The notes: generated by a model not told the origin, from the sequence alone. Counted from the first letter of the stretch, positions 19,715-30,783 are shown. The stretch: 64,000 nt of DNA from an uncultured SAR116 cluster alpha proteobacterium (GCA_902559985.1 CACEJY010000005.1:1-64000); one strand, 5' to 3'. Numbers and translations are program-made.

Positions 19715-20623
19715 ATGTTCAACTATTTCCACAAAATTCGTCATACAAAACCATCACTGTTTGGAGTGTTGATCGCTCTTTTTGGCGTGCTCGTTCTCAC
19801 ACCTGATACGCTGGCAATACGGCTTTCAGAACTCGATCGATGGCCCCTTATGGGTTGGCGTGGCATCCTAATGGGAACCATTTTATTGTTGGGGTGGAGA
19901 TTATTCTTTTCACAAAACCCGTCAAGCGAGTGGCGCAGCCTCAGAAGCTGGCCGGGGCTAGTTGTAATCATTGCGTTTAGCATGAATTCAGTCACCTTCA
20001 CTATTGGGATTGTTGAAACATCCGCAACTGTCGTTTTAACATCTGTTGCCACAATGCCGGTCTTTGCGGCCATCCTCTCATTTTTTATGCTTGGCGAACG
20101 CCAAGGCTGGAGTGGATGGCTAACAATTGCGGCTGCGATGGGTGGAGTTGGCATGGTCGTTTTGGATGGCAATAATGCGATCAATGTCCCAGATGGCTCT
20201 GTAGTCGTTGGCGCTGTCTTTGGCGTTCTGACAGCAATTGGACTTGCTCTCACATTCACAATGGTTCGGAAACATCGTAACCTTGCCATCGTTCCCGCCG
20301 CAGCTTTAGGAGCATTAATCAGTGGTATAATTGGCTTTAGCCTCAGCGACATCAGCGGCATTATCAACGGACCGCTATTGCCTATTTTAATCATGGGCGT
20401 AGTCATTTTACCCTTATCATTCGCGTGTCTGGCTGTTGCTCCGCGATATACCAGTTCAGCCGTTGTGAGCCTTCTGATGCTGCTGGAAATGGTTCTTGGC
20501 CCTTTTTGGGTCTGGGTCGGTATTGGCGAGAGGCCCACATCAACAATGATTATTGGTGCAGCAATTGTATTTGTCACGCTGACGCTTCACATCCTACGCA
20601 CCCATTGGCCACCCCAGAATTGA
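19715..20623 (+). CDS. EamA/DMT family transporter
   Basis: Multi-TM ORF with EamA-type repeat layout. Confidence 0.82.
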   Translation: MFNYFHKIRHTKPSLFGVLIALFGVLVLTPDTLAIRLSELDRWPLMGWRGILMGTILLLGWRLFFSQNPSSEWRSLRSWPGLVVIIAFSMNSVTFTIGIVETSATVVLTSVATMPVFAAILSFFMLGERQGWSGWLTIAAAMGGVGMVVLDGNNAINVPDGSVVVGAVFGVLTAIGLALTFTMVRKHRNLAIVPAAALGALISGIIGFSLSDISGIINGPLLPILIMGVVILPLSFACLAVAPRYTSSAVVSLLMLLEMVLGPFWVWVGIGERPTSTMIIGAAIVFVTLTLHILRTHWPPQN

Positions 20624-20639
20624 AGTACAGGACCCATAA

Positions 20640-21134
20640 TTAACTTTCGTCAGCCAAACCAGAGAGTGATGACACCCGCCATTTTTTGTCAGGAGCGCTT
20701 GGCTCACTTAAAAAGTTTACTCCCAAAATGCCCTTAATGGCGCAATACTCATCCTTTTCAGATGAGTCTCCACTTACACCTACAGCACCAATTACTGTTC
20801 CATCAGCCTGCAACACCAGAACACCCCCCGGAACCGGTACAAACTGGCCATCAGCAACGTTTGCAAGGGCAGCTTGAAAGCTAGGCCGTGTTGCCAACCG
20901 ATCACGGATTAGGCGGCTGGACATCCCCATTCCAAGGGCACCCCAGGCTTTACCGCGGGCAATATCAAATCGCATCAACCCAGAACCATCCTCTGACTGG
21001 CTGGCAATAATTTTTCCCGATACATCAATCACAACAACAGTAAGGGGAAGCATTTTTTCAGCCCGCCCCGCCGCTAATGCAATCGATACAATTCTTAACG
21101 CAATATCAAGCCCAAGGCTTGTTTGCAGTCTCAT
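20640..21134 (-). CDS. GlcG/HbpS (DUF336) family heme-binding-like protein
   Basis: From internal Met at 21134: MRLQTSLGLDIALRIVSIALAAGRAEKMLPLTVVVIDVSGKIIASQSEDGSGLMRFDIARGKAWGALGMGMSSR, VPGGVLVLQADGTVIGAVGVSG. Confidence 0.82.
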   Translation of the reverse strand: MRLQTSLGLDIALRIVSIALAAGRAEKMLPLTVVVIDVSGKIIASQSEDGSGLMRFDIARGKAWGALGMGMSSRLIRDRLATRPSFQAALANVADGQFVPVPGGVLVLQADGTVIGAVGVSGDSSEKDEYCAIKGILGVNFLSEPSAPDKKWRVSSLSGLADES

Positions 21135-21186
21135 TATCAAATCCTTTGCACCAAAAAAACAAAACCTTGATCCAAAGCTTCCAGAC

Positions 21187-21798
21187 CTAGTTTTTGGGTG
21201 GTAAACTGCTCTGATAGCCGGGAACAACAGCGGCAAAATCATCCAGCCAGCCCGCAAGACTAGGTGAGTGGTCTCGCCAATTCACCTGCTGGCGAAAGTC
21301 CAGGTAATCGAGCACACAAGCAAGGCCAATTTCTCCCACATTGGGCATAGTACCACTTCGATAGCTTGGAGTGGTTGCCACGACTCCTTTTAATCCACGA
21401 ATGATCTTGTCTCGCTGGCGTGCAACATAGGTATCAACATATTTATCTTCTGGGCGCATGCGGGTTTCGTATACAACAAGCACTGCCGCATCGAGGATAC
21501 CGTCAGTTAGCGCAGCAAGCTTCAATACATCAAAACGGGCTGTGCCTCCCACTGGAATAATCTTGCCGCCACCAGCCTTAGTATCAAGATATTCCATGAT
21601 CACACGACTGTCGTAAAGCGTTGAGCCGTTGTCCTCAAGCGCTGGTATTTTGCCGAGCGGGTTCACATCACAAATACCGGACGCAGGATCGAGAGTATTA
21701 ATGGTAATTTCCGCCAATTCATCGTAGAGGCCGAGAACATGTGCCGCGATCTTGACCTTTCGGCCAAATGGAGAAGACGGACTAGTAAAAAATTTCAT
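21187..21798 (-). CDS. Glutathione S-transferase family protein
   Basis: MKFFTSPSSPFGRKVKIAAHVLGL, NPLGKIPALEDNGSTLYDSRVIMEYLD. Confidence 0.88.
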   Translation of the reverse strand: MKFFTSPSSPFGRKVKIAAHVLGLYDELAEITINTLDPASGICDVNPLGKIPALEDNGSTLYDSRVIMEYLDTKAGGGKIIPVGGTARFDVLKLAALTDGILDAAVLVVYETRMRPEDKYVDTYVARQRDKIIRGLKGVVATTPSYRSGTMPNVGEIGLACVLDYLDFRQQVNWRDHSPSLAGWLDDFAAVVPGYQSSLPPKN

Positions 21799-21894
21799 TT
21801 GCTGGTCTCCGGGTCATTAGAATAATAAAAATTGGACAAAGACACACTTCCTAATGCAGCGTCAAATTTTGGGATTTTAAAAACATGCCTCCCT

Positions 21895-23247
21895 TCACTT
21901 TTTTTTTACGGTCAGCTTACCAAGCCCGTGGTTGTTGAGTTTTTCCATAAGCCAGCCACCAATCCCAAGTAATTTGTCATCGCATTCGGGCCTACCAATC
22001 AGTTGAACGCCTATTGGCATGTTGTTTGTTGAGACAAGCGCTGGTATCGACAGGCAAGGAAAGCCGCACAAACTCCATATGGTAGAACAAACAGGATTTC
22101 CAGTATATCCATCGCTTAGTAATGGTGCCTCGCCTAGGGAAGACGGCGCGAGAATCGCATCAATTTCACCAAAAAAATTTTGAAAATAAGAAATAGCGGC
22201 TTCTTTTTCAGTGAGGGATTGATGGTAATCTTTTAAATCAATTTTTGATCCCATATCTAAAGTATCACGTAATTGAGGACTCAGCAGCCTGGGAGATTTC
22301 TGTCTTACATTTGACAGATTTCTGGCTATCTCAAAGTGATGAATTACTCTCTGCGATTTTAAAAAAGCCTCCAAAACAGTCGGCTTGCCATCCTTTTTAA
22401 TAACACATCCATCTAACGCAGATATGACTTTGTCCATGCCTTCAAGACAATCTTTACTAATTCCCTTGAAATAAGGCATTTCAAACCATAATAATTTTGG
22501 CGTCTTGTTAGGTCTGCTGCAGACACCATCAAGCATGTTCGGTCGCGGCCGACAAAAGGAGTTGGCATCGTTTGGATCATATTCAGATATGATGTCAGAA
22601 ATTAACCCTACATCCTCATAATAGCGGGAGAAAACACCAACCTGATCCAGTGTTTCTGACGTTTGTAATACTCCAGATCGAGGCACCATGCCCGAGGAAG
22701 GTTTGAAACCAAAAACACCACAGAAGGATGCGGGACGAATTACTGATCCATTCGTTTGTGTTCCGATGGCCACCGGCACATGTCCTGCTGACACAGCGGC
22801 CGCAGAGCCGGAGGAAGACCCACCCGGACTGTATTCCATATTGTTTGGATTACGCGTTTCTGACGGATCCATAAAAGCAAACGGGGTCGTAACTGTTTTC
22901 CCCAATATTACCGCGCCAGCCTCTCTTAATTTCGATACGATTGTTGCGTCTTGGCTCGGCTGATGCCCCTTAAATGCCAAACTACCAAATTCAGTCGGCA
23001 TATCAGCGGTGTCGATAATGTCTTTGAGCCCAATCGGAACACCATGAAGTGGCCCTAAAGCTCGCCCACTGTCTCGTATCTCATCCAATAGTTTTGCAGA
23101 GGTTATTGCGCCTGCAGCGTCGATGTATGCCCATGCTTTCAGCTGATTATCAGTTTTCTCAATCAAGTCCAATGCGCCTTCAACAAGGTTTTCAGCGTTT
23201 GTTTCCCCTCGCCGAACCATATCTGCCATTTGCAATGCTGAGGTCAT
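21895..23247 (-). CDS. Amidase (amidase signature family)
   Basis: GPLHGVPIGLKDIIDTADMPTEFGS, SPGGSSSGSAAAVSAGHVPVAIGTQTNGSVIRPASFCGVFGFKPS. Confidence 0.92.
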   Translation of the reverse strand: MTSALQMADMVRRGETNAENLVEGALDLIEKTDNQLKAWAYIDAAGAITSAKLLDEIRDSGRALGPLHGVPIGLKDIIDTADMPTEFGSLAFKGHQPSQDATIVSKLREAGAVILGKTVTTPFAFMDPSETRNPNNMEYSPGGSSSGSAAAVSAGHVPVAIGTQTNGSVIRPASFCGVFGFKPSSGMVPRSGVLQTSETLDQVGVFSRYYEDVGLISDIISEYDPNDANSFCRPRPNMLDGVCSRPNKTPKLLWFEMPYFKGISKDCLEGMDKVISALDGCVIKKDGKPTVLEAFLKSQRVIHHFEIARNLSNVRQKSPRLLSPQLRDTLDMGSKIDLKDYHQSLTEKEAAISYFQNFFGEIDAILAPSSLGEAPLLSDGYTGNPVCSTIWSLCGFPCLSIPALVSTNNMPIGVQLIGRPECDDKLLGIGGWLMEKLNNHGLGKLTVKKK

Positions 23248-23306
23248 CGACTTTCTCGTTTGTTTAGGCTAAATATTGTCCACATTGGTGCTCAATAATA
23301 GCATAA

Positions 23307-24674
23307 TTAAATAAAAAAGCGCGAGACCTGAAATGGACTCGGGTCTATTGGTGGTGGTGAATCATTGATCAGTGATGAGAGCAGCAGGGCCGACCCTGGC
23401 GCCATTGATAGCCCAATATGATGATGACCAAAATTAAACCAAAGCCCTTTGTGGCGTGGAGCGGCACCAATCATTGGCAGAGAGTCAACAAGTGTTGGTC
23501 TCCTTCCCATCCATGGCTTATTTTCAACTTGAGAACCGAGCTGCAAAGCCTCACTCGCGAGCGATGCGGATTTGCTAATCTGCTCGAAATTTGGTGGCGC
23601 ATCGCGATCAGTCAATTCGACGCCCGATGTCACCCTAAGCCCCTGCAGCATCGGGGCAACTGAAAAGCCGCCCTCGACATCAAGAATAGGGCGACTGAGG
23701 TTTGGTTTCGTAAAACTTTTATTCTGATTATCGCCACCGCCTGGGTCTGCCGTATTGGTCCGAGAAGAAACCCCCGTGTCAGGCGTTTGGGACTTAAAGT
23801 GAAGATGGTATCCTCGTTCCCATGCCATCGGAATATCATATCCAAGCCAGCCAGCAATTTCGGCAGACCAGGCGCCGGCCGCCAGCACCACATTTTCACT
23901 TTGATGCACCCCATTCTCGCATCGCACTTGCCAGCCACTATCATCATGTGAGAGACCAATGACACTTGTCCGTTCCACAGCACCTCCCGAAGCAACAAAC
24001 ATGGCCAAGTATGCATCGGTTAAATCAGCGGGACTGAAGACTGAGCAGGTTTCATCCATCAGAACGCCTTTGTAGTAGATGGGGGCTAGGCTGGGCTCAA
24101 TCTGTCGGATTTGCTCTCGATCAAAGACAGTGAATTTCACCCCAACATCTCGCATAACGCTCATTTCTTTATTATATCTGGCAAAAGATTCTTTACTACG
24201 AAACAACTTGAACCAACCGCCACCTTGACGCAGCAAATGACCAACATCGGCATCCTTGATCCATTTTTTATGCTGATCCAGTGATAAAACCAACAATGAA
24301 CGCAGCGACACAGCGGCGTGGCGTGCATTTGATGGGCGGCAATGTGACAGAAACCTCATCACCCAGCCGATCCTTCTGAGAACAAAAAGTGGATTGTAAC
24401 GTAGCCCGTTGGACCGGTTGAGTAGCAGGCGAGGTAACGCCTTCAAAAGGCCCGGATTATTTAACACATAAACCGACGAATCTGATAGTACGCCAGCGTT
24501 TCCATAAGAAGTTTCACGGCCAGGCTCTTTGCGATCAATTAAACGAACTTTGTGGCCATCAAGTTGCAATTTTAAAGCTGCCGCAACGCCAACTATGCCA
24601 CCGCCAATCACAGTAATCGATTTTTTTATCTTAGCAGGCTGATTGGTCATATTTGAGGTTTCCCTAATTTTCAC
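23307..24674 (-). CDS. FAD-dependent oxidoreductase (DadA-like D-amino-acid dehydrogenase)
   Basis: ITVIGGGIVGVAAALKLQLDGHKVRLIDRKEPGRETSYGNAGVLS; C-terminal MGRRPTLVDSLPMIGAAPRHKGLWFNFGHHHIGLSMAPGSALLLSSLI. Confidence 0.9.
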   Translation of the reverse strand: MKIRETSNMTNQPAKIKKSITVIGGGIVGVAAALKLQLDGHKVRLIDRKEPGRETSYGNAGVLSDSSVYVLNNPGLLKALPRLLLNRSNGLRYNPLFVLRRIGWVMRFLSHCRPSNARHAAVSLRSLLVLSLDQHKKWIKDADVGHLLRQGGGWFKLFRSKESFARYNKEMSVMRDVGVKFTVFDREQIRQIEPSLAPIYYKGVLMDETCSVFSPADLTDAYLAMFVASGGAVERTSVIGLSHDDSGWQVRCENGVHQSENVVLAAGAWSAEIAGWLGYDIPMAWERGYHLHFKSQTPDTGVSSRTNTADPGGGDNQNKSFTKPNLSRPILDVEGGFSVAPMLQGLRVTSGVELTDRDAPPNFEQISKSASLASEALQLGSQVENKPWMGRRPTLVDSLPMIGAAPRHKGLWFNFGHHHIGLSMAPGSALLLSSLINDSPPPIDPSPFQVSRFFI

Positions 24675-24702
24675 TGCTCAATGTTTTCAATTATAATAAC
24701 CA

Positions 24703-26058
24703 TTAAAAGATCATTATGTTGATAAAGCTCAATGCAATGCCACCAACCAGTGCATAGGAAAATGCCGCGAACAAATTTACACCTAAAACCAAATCGCGCG
24801 AGCGCACCCGAAATAAACTCGCTCCCATGATAACTGAAAGTGAGGCAACAGAACTCATCGTGCCCGCTCCCCACCCAATTAGATGCGCCTGCATCAGTAA
24901 GGCGGGGTGAACATCGGCATGACCACTACTGAAGACTGCCAAAAACACAGTACTGCTAATTACAGGATGAACTCCAAAAATTGATGCGAGCATCATCCCA
25001 AAAGGAGTTGCAATCAACGCAAACCAACCCGGAATAGTGCCGTCATATAAACTGCTGAAAAGTGTGGCAAATGCGCCCGTACGAGTGGCAAAATATCCAA
25101 TAAGCATTGCCATACTTATTATCAAAATATCATCAGCAATCGTTCTCATATTGGTTGCAGTTTCACCAATGATAAGTTTAATTTGCTCAGGATAACGGAT
25201 AAACTGCACCGCTACTAGGATTGGCATCATTACGACCACTGCCGAAAGCGCAGTAAAATCAAAAACAAATGCGGACAAAAGCACGACCCCCAATACGATC
25301 AAGAGCCTTAATAAAATGGGCCTCAGACAGGAAAATGTCAGCCTGAGTTGTGCGAAGGAAAAGGACCGATTAAAAATCGGAAGCGAAACCGCTGCAAACA
25401 GAGTAGTAGTGACGCCACCAATGGCAATTGCCGTCCATGAGTCCTGTTTACCAACAAAGCCTTGTCCAATCGCAAAGGCAATAAAAAAAGGCGACCACGC
25501 CGCCGCTGTAACCATGCCACGGAGAGCAGCCTCAGCGGCAATCTTGCGGCGCGCCTTGCTGGCATTTTTTGGCACAGCTGCCGAAAGTAGAGCAAGCGCA
25601 CCCGTGTTCATGACCCCGCCAAAAACATTCGCTGCCAAATGGAACCCCCCTGATGTCGCAGAGGCAGGTAATTGAGCTAACGCATCCTGTGTGCGATGAA
25701 CAGACGGCATAAGCGATGCAGTTGCCCTCACCAAGGCCATTGTTGGTAAAAGCGCCGTAAAAATTAGCACGTAACGGCCACCCTCTAGCCACTCATTCCT
25801 ATCGGGAAAATGATCAAGAAGCGCCCAGCAAACAAAAATTAACAATGCTAAAATAAGTATTGAGTCATGCCGTAAGCGGCTGACTGTTAGAATTGTGAAG
25901 CCGACGAAAGCAAATACCCCCACATTTATTACACCGATATTTGAAAAATTAATAGATTGAGCATTGGTCGATGGGGTGCCACTAACAACCTGCACCAGTG
26001 CTGCAATCCATGCGATACACAGAAAGGTGAGACGAATGTTGCTGATTGAGATAGTCAT
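24703..26058 (-). CDS. Polytopic membrane protein, ion-transporter-superfamily-like
   Basis: 451 aa with about 12 hydrophobic segments; family not firmly recognised. Confidence 0.55.
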   Translation of the reverse strand: MTISISNIRLTFLCIAWIAALVQVVSGTPSTNAQSINFSNIGVINVGVFAFVGFTILTVSRLRHDSILILALLIFVCWALLDHFPDRNEWLEGGRYVLIFTALLPTMALVRATASLMPSVHRTQDALAQLPASATSGGFHLAANVFGGVMNTGALALLSAAVPKNASKARRKIAAEAALRGMVTAAAWSPFFIAFAIGQGFVGKQDSWTAIAIGGVTTTLFAAVSLPIFNRSFSFAQLRLTFSCLRPILLRLLIVLGVVLLSAFVFDFTALSAVVVMMPILVAVQFIRYPEQIKLIIGETATNMRTIADDILIISMAMLIGYFATRTGAFATLFSSLYDGTIPGWFALIATPFGMMLASIFGVHPVISSTVFLAVFSSGHADVHPALLMQAHLIGWGAGTMSSVASLSVIMGASLFRVRSRDLVLGVNLFAAFSYALVGGIALSFINIMIF

Positions 26059-26111
26059 TTTATCATTAGTCTGTTCATCTAATTACGAGACGCGCTTGGT
26101 TTAAGAAAGGC

Positions 26112-28007
26112 TCATTGTAAAAGAGCTTTTTGCGCGGTATCAAGCGCTTCTTCTGCGATCAGCCAGTCTTGTTCAGCGTCAATAATAGCGGCCTCAATCT
26201 TGGCAAGTTTGATCGAGAACTCGGCAATTTTCCGAGAGTTTTTTCTATCGTAAAATCCAGGCTTGGCCATTTCAACTTCGGTCTGTTTCTTTTCAATAGC
26301 CAGCATCCCTAATGCCTTTTCTGCGCTCTTAACCTTGGCTCGTAATTGGCTTAAATTCTGACGGTGCTCAAATCCTGAAGATCGCGATTTGGCGTCCGAG
26401 CTCATCGATTTAGATTTTTTACGCTGGCCAGCTGCTCGATCAATCGCCGGCCCAGCTAATAATTGCCGCTGATAATCAGCCATATCTCCGTCAAATGGCG
26501 TAACCAAACCATCCTGAACAATCCATAATTGATCAGCCACAGTTTCGACGAGATGGGAGTCATGGCTGACCAAGATTACCGTCCCCTCATAAGCATTCAA
26601 CGCATGGACTAGTGCCTCACGGCTCTCAATATCCAAATGGTTTGTTGGCTCATCAAAAATTAGAATGTGCGGTGCATCAATGGTAGCCATGGCCATCAAC
26701 AAGCGGGCCTTTTGTCCACCTGACAGGCGCTCAACCGGATTATCAACAATATTAGCATCAAACCCTGCGCCGCCAAGCCGAGCCCGCAACTGGGTTGGCA
26801 ATTCTTTTGGTCGCAGCCGCTCCATGTGCTGATAAGGGCTCTCCCCAGCGACAAGTTCATCCAATTGGTGTTGGGCAAAAAAACCAATTCGCAATTTGTT
26901 GGATTTCACAATTTTTCCTGATAGAGGTTGGAGTCGGCCGGCAAATAGCTTTGATAAGGTTGATTTGCCCTCGCCATTAGCCCCCAAAAGGGCAATTCTG
27001 TCATCAGTATCGAGGCGCAAATCTAGGTTGCGCAAAACTGGTTTCTTATCATATCCAACAGCCACGTTCTCAAGGACCATTAACGGCGGTGGTAATTCTT
27101 GAGGGGTCGGGAAGCGGAAAGGGGCTACAGCCTGTTCAGACAAGGCAAGAATAGGCTGCATCTTTTCCAACTGCTTTAAACGTGACTGTGCCTGGCGTGC
27201 CTTTGACGCTTTATAACGAAATCGGTTAACAAAAGATTGAATATGTTTGCGCTGCAATTCTTGCTTGAGCGCCATTGATTGTTGCTGTTCCAGCTTCATC
27301 CGGCGCTCAGTGTCAAACTGGTCATAGCTGCCCTTATAATAGGCGAATTTAAAATTGGTCAAATGCAGGATACCGGTCACTGACCGATTTAATAATTGTC
27401 GATCGTGGGAAATTACCAGAGCTGTATGCCGATATTTGGCCAAAAACGCCTCAAGCCAAACCACACCCTCCAGGTCGAGATAGTTAGTGGGCTCATCGAG
27501 CAACAGCAAGTCGGGCTGGGAAAACAAGACCGCAGCAAGGGCCACACGCATCCGCCAGCCGCCTGAAAATTCATGACAAGCCCTAGCTTGAGCTAAGTTG
27601 TTAAAACCAAGTCCAGATAGAATTGAAGCTGCTCTTGACTCGGCTGAATAGGCATCAATATCGGCAAGACGTGTGTGAATATCAGCAATGCGGTCCGGTT
27701 CGGTTGCGGTTTCAGCTTGGGCCATCAAATAACTTCGCTCAATATCGGCAGTCAGCACTGTATCTAAGAGACTGACGTTGTTGGCAGGGGCTTCTTGATC
27801 AACCCCACCGACACGGAAGTGCGATGGATAATCAATCTCACCTGAGTCGGCTCCCCATTCGCCTCGAATTAGGCGAAACAAGGACGTTTTACCGGTGCCA
27901 TTTCGCCCAACAATACCAACCTTGTGTCCGGTAGGAATAACCGCACAGGCGTTTTCAAAAAGTAGTTTACCTTCAATGGAAAAAGATAAATTTTGAAGTT
28001 TTAACAT
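26112..28007 (-). CDS. ABC-F family ATP-binding protein
   Basis: Two ABC cassettes (GRNGTGKTSLFRLI, GANGEGKSTLSKLF; two LSGG/FSGG signatures), no TM region, C-terminal coiled coil. Confidence 0.93.
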   Translation of the reverse strand: MLKLQNLSFSIEGKLLFENACAVIPTGHKVGIVGRNGTGKTSLFRLIRGEWGADSGEIDYPSHFRVGGVDQEAPANNVSLLDTVLTADIERSYLMAQAETATEPDRIADIHTRLADIDAYSAESRAASILSGLGFNNLAQARACHEFSGGWRMRVALAAVLFSQPDLLLLDEPTNYLDLEGVVWLEAFLAKYRHTALVISHDRQLLNRSVTGILHLTNFKFAYYKGSYDQFDTERRMKLEQQQSMALKQELQRKHIQSFVNRFRYKASKARQAQSRLKQLEKMQPILALSEQAVAPFRFPTPQELPPPLMVLENVAVGYDKKPVLRNLDLRLDTDDRIALLGANGEGKSTLSKLFAGRLQPLSGKIVKSNKLRIGFFAQHQLDELVAGESPYQHMERLRPKELPTQLRARLGGAGFDANIVDNPVERLSGGQKARLLMAMATIDAPHILIFDEPTNHLDIESREALVHALNAYEGTVILVSHDSHLVETVADQLWIVQDGLVTPFDGDMADYQRQLLAGPAIDRAAGQRKKSKSMSSDAKSRSSGFEHRQNLSQLRAKVKSAEKALGMLAIEKKQTEVEMAKPGFYDRKNSRKIAEFSIKLAKIEAAIIDAEQDWLIAEEALDTAQKALLQ

Positions 28008-28072
28008 GGATAAGACCGATGACTCGCTGCCAGCCATTTGTCAGAGAAATGCCGCGCGATTGTGAAAAAAAT

Positions 28073-29020
28073 TTAACCTGTGAGAGCCAGCCCATTAATG
28101 TCCTCCCAATAGGGAGACTTGCCATAAAGCCCAGCGATAAAATCGACAAATACACGAGTGCGTTTTGGCAATATGGTCGTTTTAGGATATACAACGAAAA
28201 TATCGAACCCACTCCACTGGTAGGCAGGAAACAGCGGCTTCAACAAGCCCCTATTTATAGCCTCGTAATGCAAAAATGTGGGTAACGAGACCATTCCCAA
28301 GCCGGCAATTGCGAGATCCCGCAGCACATCACCATTATTTGCGGACATGCGCGGGGTAATATGCAGGCTGCCAGATTTACCATCTGGCCCTGTGTAAGAC
28401 CAATCATGCTGGCTTCGGTCATTCCCGTAGGCTAGGGCTGGCATATTCACCAAATCATCAGGATGATTCAATTGTGGCCATTGTGCAATTAATCCTGGAG
28501 CGGCAGTTGGCACGACACTAACTGACGAAATCTTTTTAGCAATGAGGCTAGAGTCCGTAAGGTTCCCGATACGGATAGCAACATCAAAACCTTCAGCAAT
28601 CATATCAACGCGCTTGTCACTCAAGTCCATCTCGATATGAATTTCTGGGTGTGTATGCATGAATTGCGCCATCGCCGTCGACATATGGGCAATGCCAAAA
28701 GAGAGAGGTGCACTAACGCGCAAGACACCGCTGAGAGCTCCTCCAGCATTTTGTACTTCTTGCTCCGCATCCTCTAGCGTTACTAAAATACTTTTTGCCC
28801 GTTCATAAAATTGCTGGCCCGTTTCGTTCAAAAAAAGACGCCGGGTAGAGCGCTGGATCAAGGCTGCGCCAAGCCTTAATTCAAGATCACGCAAGCGCCG
28901 ACTCACAGCAGAAACCGCAATTCCCATTCGATCAGCAGCCTGTGTCAAGCTACCTGTCTCAACGATAAGCACAAATGCACGCAATTCTTCAATCTGGCTC
29001 ATGAATAAACCATAGCGCAT
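28073..29020 (-). CDS. LysR family transcriptional regulator
   Basis: ELRAFVLIVETGSLTQAADRMGIAVSAVSRRLRDLELRLGAALIQRSTRRLFLNETG. Confidence 0.93.
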   Translation of the reverse strand: MRYGLFMSQIEELRAFVLIVETGSLTQAADRMGIAVSAVSRRLRDLELRLGAALIQRSTRRLFLNETGQQFYERAKSILVTLEDAEQEVQNAGGALSGVLRVSAPLSFGIAHMSTAMAQFMHTHPEIHIEMDLSDKRVDMIAEGFDVAIRIGNLTDSSLIAKKISSVSVVPTAAPGLIAQWPQLNHPDDLVNMPALAYGNDRSQHDWSYTGPDGKSGSLHITPRMSANNGDVLRDLAIAGLGMVSLPTFLHYEAINRGLLKPLFPAYQWSGFDIFVVYPKTTILPKRTRVFVDFIAGLYGKSPYWEDINGLALTG

Positions 29021-29181
29021 TTTTCCATAAATTAGAAATATATTTTTCTGAAATAGCTCTTTATTTCCACTGCGTAGAAGAATAAAACAACGACGCTGTG
29101 GGAGACCTCCCCCCTCCCACGGCCATTATTTTTTGCATACTTTACTTTAAGAAAAGTGTGCGGGGCATTAGGGTCCATAAT

Positions 29182-29817
29182 ATGAATGAAGATCAGCTAG
29201 TTATTTTGCGCGTAGACTCCAGCATGCGACAGGTGGGATCAGTGAGCCGTCACCTTGCCGACGCGGCGATGGCTAATCTTCACGCGGGTCTCCCCGGTGC
29301 GGAAATAGTGTTGCGTGACTTAAAAGCGGGTGTTGGGCATGTTAACAGCGCTTGGCGCGAGGCCAGCCTGGAAGCAGCGGGATCTCGCTCATCGGAAGAT
29401 CGTGCAATTTTAGCTCAGTCAGATGCTCTTCGAGCGGAGGTTGAGCGGGCTCACATAATCGTGTTTGCAGTGCCAATATATAATTTTAGCATTCCTGCCG
29501 CTCTGAAAGCGTGGGTTGATATGGTTTGTCGCAACAATGTTGATGGAGCGACTGCATTATCAATGCCAAAGCCAACATACCCTAAACAGGCTGTCGTAGT
29601 CCTAACCTCTAACCATACCAAGGCTGGAGCCAGCGATGAATTCGCCACAAAATTTTTAAGGCATATTCTTACTTTTCTCGGCTGCTCTGACATCAACATT
29701 GTTGATGCGACTGGTCTTGCTGTAGACAAAAACGGAATACTCGCCGCAGCCCATGAAAAAATCCAGTCTATATGCCAAAACGTTGCTTCACAAAACATCT
29801 CGGCCGCCGCAGAATGA
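29182..29817 (+). CDS. FMN-dependent NADH-azoreductase-like flavodoxin-fold protein
   Basis: ILRVDSSMRQVGSVSRHLADAAM, AHIIVFAVPIYNFSIPAALKAWVDMVCR; start at 29182 preferred. Confidence 0.82.
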   Translation: MNEDQLVILRVDSSMRQVGSVSRHLADAAMANLHAGLPGAEIVLRDLKAGVGHVNSAWREASLEAAGSRSSEDRAILAQSDALRAEVERAHIIVFAVPIYNFSIPAALKAWVDMVCRNNVDGATALSMPKPTYPKQAVVVLTSNHTKAGASDEFATKFLRHILTFLGCSDINIVDATGLAVDKNGILAAAHEKIQSICQNVASQNISAAAE

Positions 29818-29930
29818 ACACCTCTCATTGGCACCGACACACCTGCGCGTAGTCGAAGTACACTACCCCCTCTGGGAGAAGAACTCCTGGCTTTTTCCAG
29901 GCATCATTGCGACTGACATGAGGATAGCGT

Positions 29931-30605
29931 GTGCGCGAAGCATTGATTGAGGCAAGTTGGAAAAAAAAACTTGCAAAGGAATTTTCAGCCGAATATATGG
30001 CGAACTTGAGCCTATTTTTGCGTAGTGAAAAAGCTGCTGGCAAGTTGATCTATCCGGCCGGTGGTGATATTTTTACTGCCTTCAAATTAACCCCCTTTGA
30101 CAAGGTCAAAGTGGTAATTCTGGGCCAGGACCCCTATCACGGACCAAACCAAGCACACGGGCTAAGCTTTTCAGTTCGCCGTGGCATTGCCCCGCCTCCG
30201 TCATTGCAAAACATCTATAAAGAAATGAGCAGCGATCTTGGAACGCATCCACCTGCTCATGGCAATCTTGAAACTTGGGCAAAGCAAGGTGTTTTAATGC
30301 TTAATAGTGTTCTGACGGTTGAGCACGGAAAGGCTGGTGCGCATGTTGGAAAAGGATGGGAACGCTTCACGGATGCAGTAATTAACCAATTGAACAGCGC
30401 GCGCAATAATCTTGTATTTGTTCTTTGGGGACGAAAAGCCCAACAAAAAGGATCTAGAGTTGACCCACACCGACATAAGATCATAATGTCAGCGCATCCA
30501 TCGCCATTATCAGCCCACAGTGGTTTTTTTGGCAGTAAGCCGTTTTCTAAAGCCAATAATTATTTGGCAAACCACAACATCTCGCCGATTAACTGGTCTT
30601 TGTAA
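29931..30605 (+). CDS. ung: Uracil-DNA glycosylase
   Basis: VVILGQDPYHGPNQAHGLSFSV, LMLNSVLTVEHGKAGAHVGKGWE, SAHPSPLSAHSGFFGSKPFSKAN. Confidence 0.96.
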   Translation: MREALIEASWKKKLAKEFSAEYMANLSLFLRSEKAAGKLIYPAGGDIFTAFKLTPFDKVKVVILGQDPYHGPNQAHGLSFSVRRGIAPPPSLQNIYKEMSSDLGTHPPAHGNLETWAKQGVLMLNSVLTVEHGKAGAHVGKGWERFTDAVINQLNSARNNLVFVLWGRKAQQKGSRVDPHRHKIIMSAHPSPLSAHSGFFGSKPFSKANNYLANHNISPINWSL

Positions 30606-30783
30606 AAAAAGCATTAAAGCCCAAAAGGCTGCCAACATTTGATAGGTCCAAACCTTCCTATCATCCATACTTTAACTTAAAGATTGAAACATATCTCCAG
30701 ATCGTCCTCTGCCCCCTGTTTTTGGAGCCATGAAACTACAAGCCAAAACTTAGTTCTATTGACGAAAAAGGTCAGATAATTTC

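Noticed and set aside
19741-20577. 278-aa ORF antisense to the EamA gene at 19715-20623
   Set aside because: Composition is the Thr/Pro/Ala-rich shadow of a membrane-protein frame; no domain sense; the plus strand is clearly coding.
29098-29120. GTGGGAG...CTCCCAC hairpin between the LysR and azoreductase-like genes
   Set aside because: Only 7 bp and no conserved context visible; too weak to report as a regulatory element.
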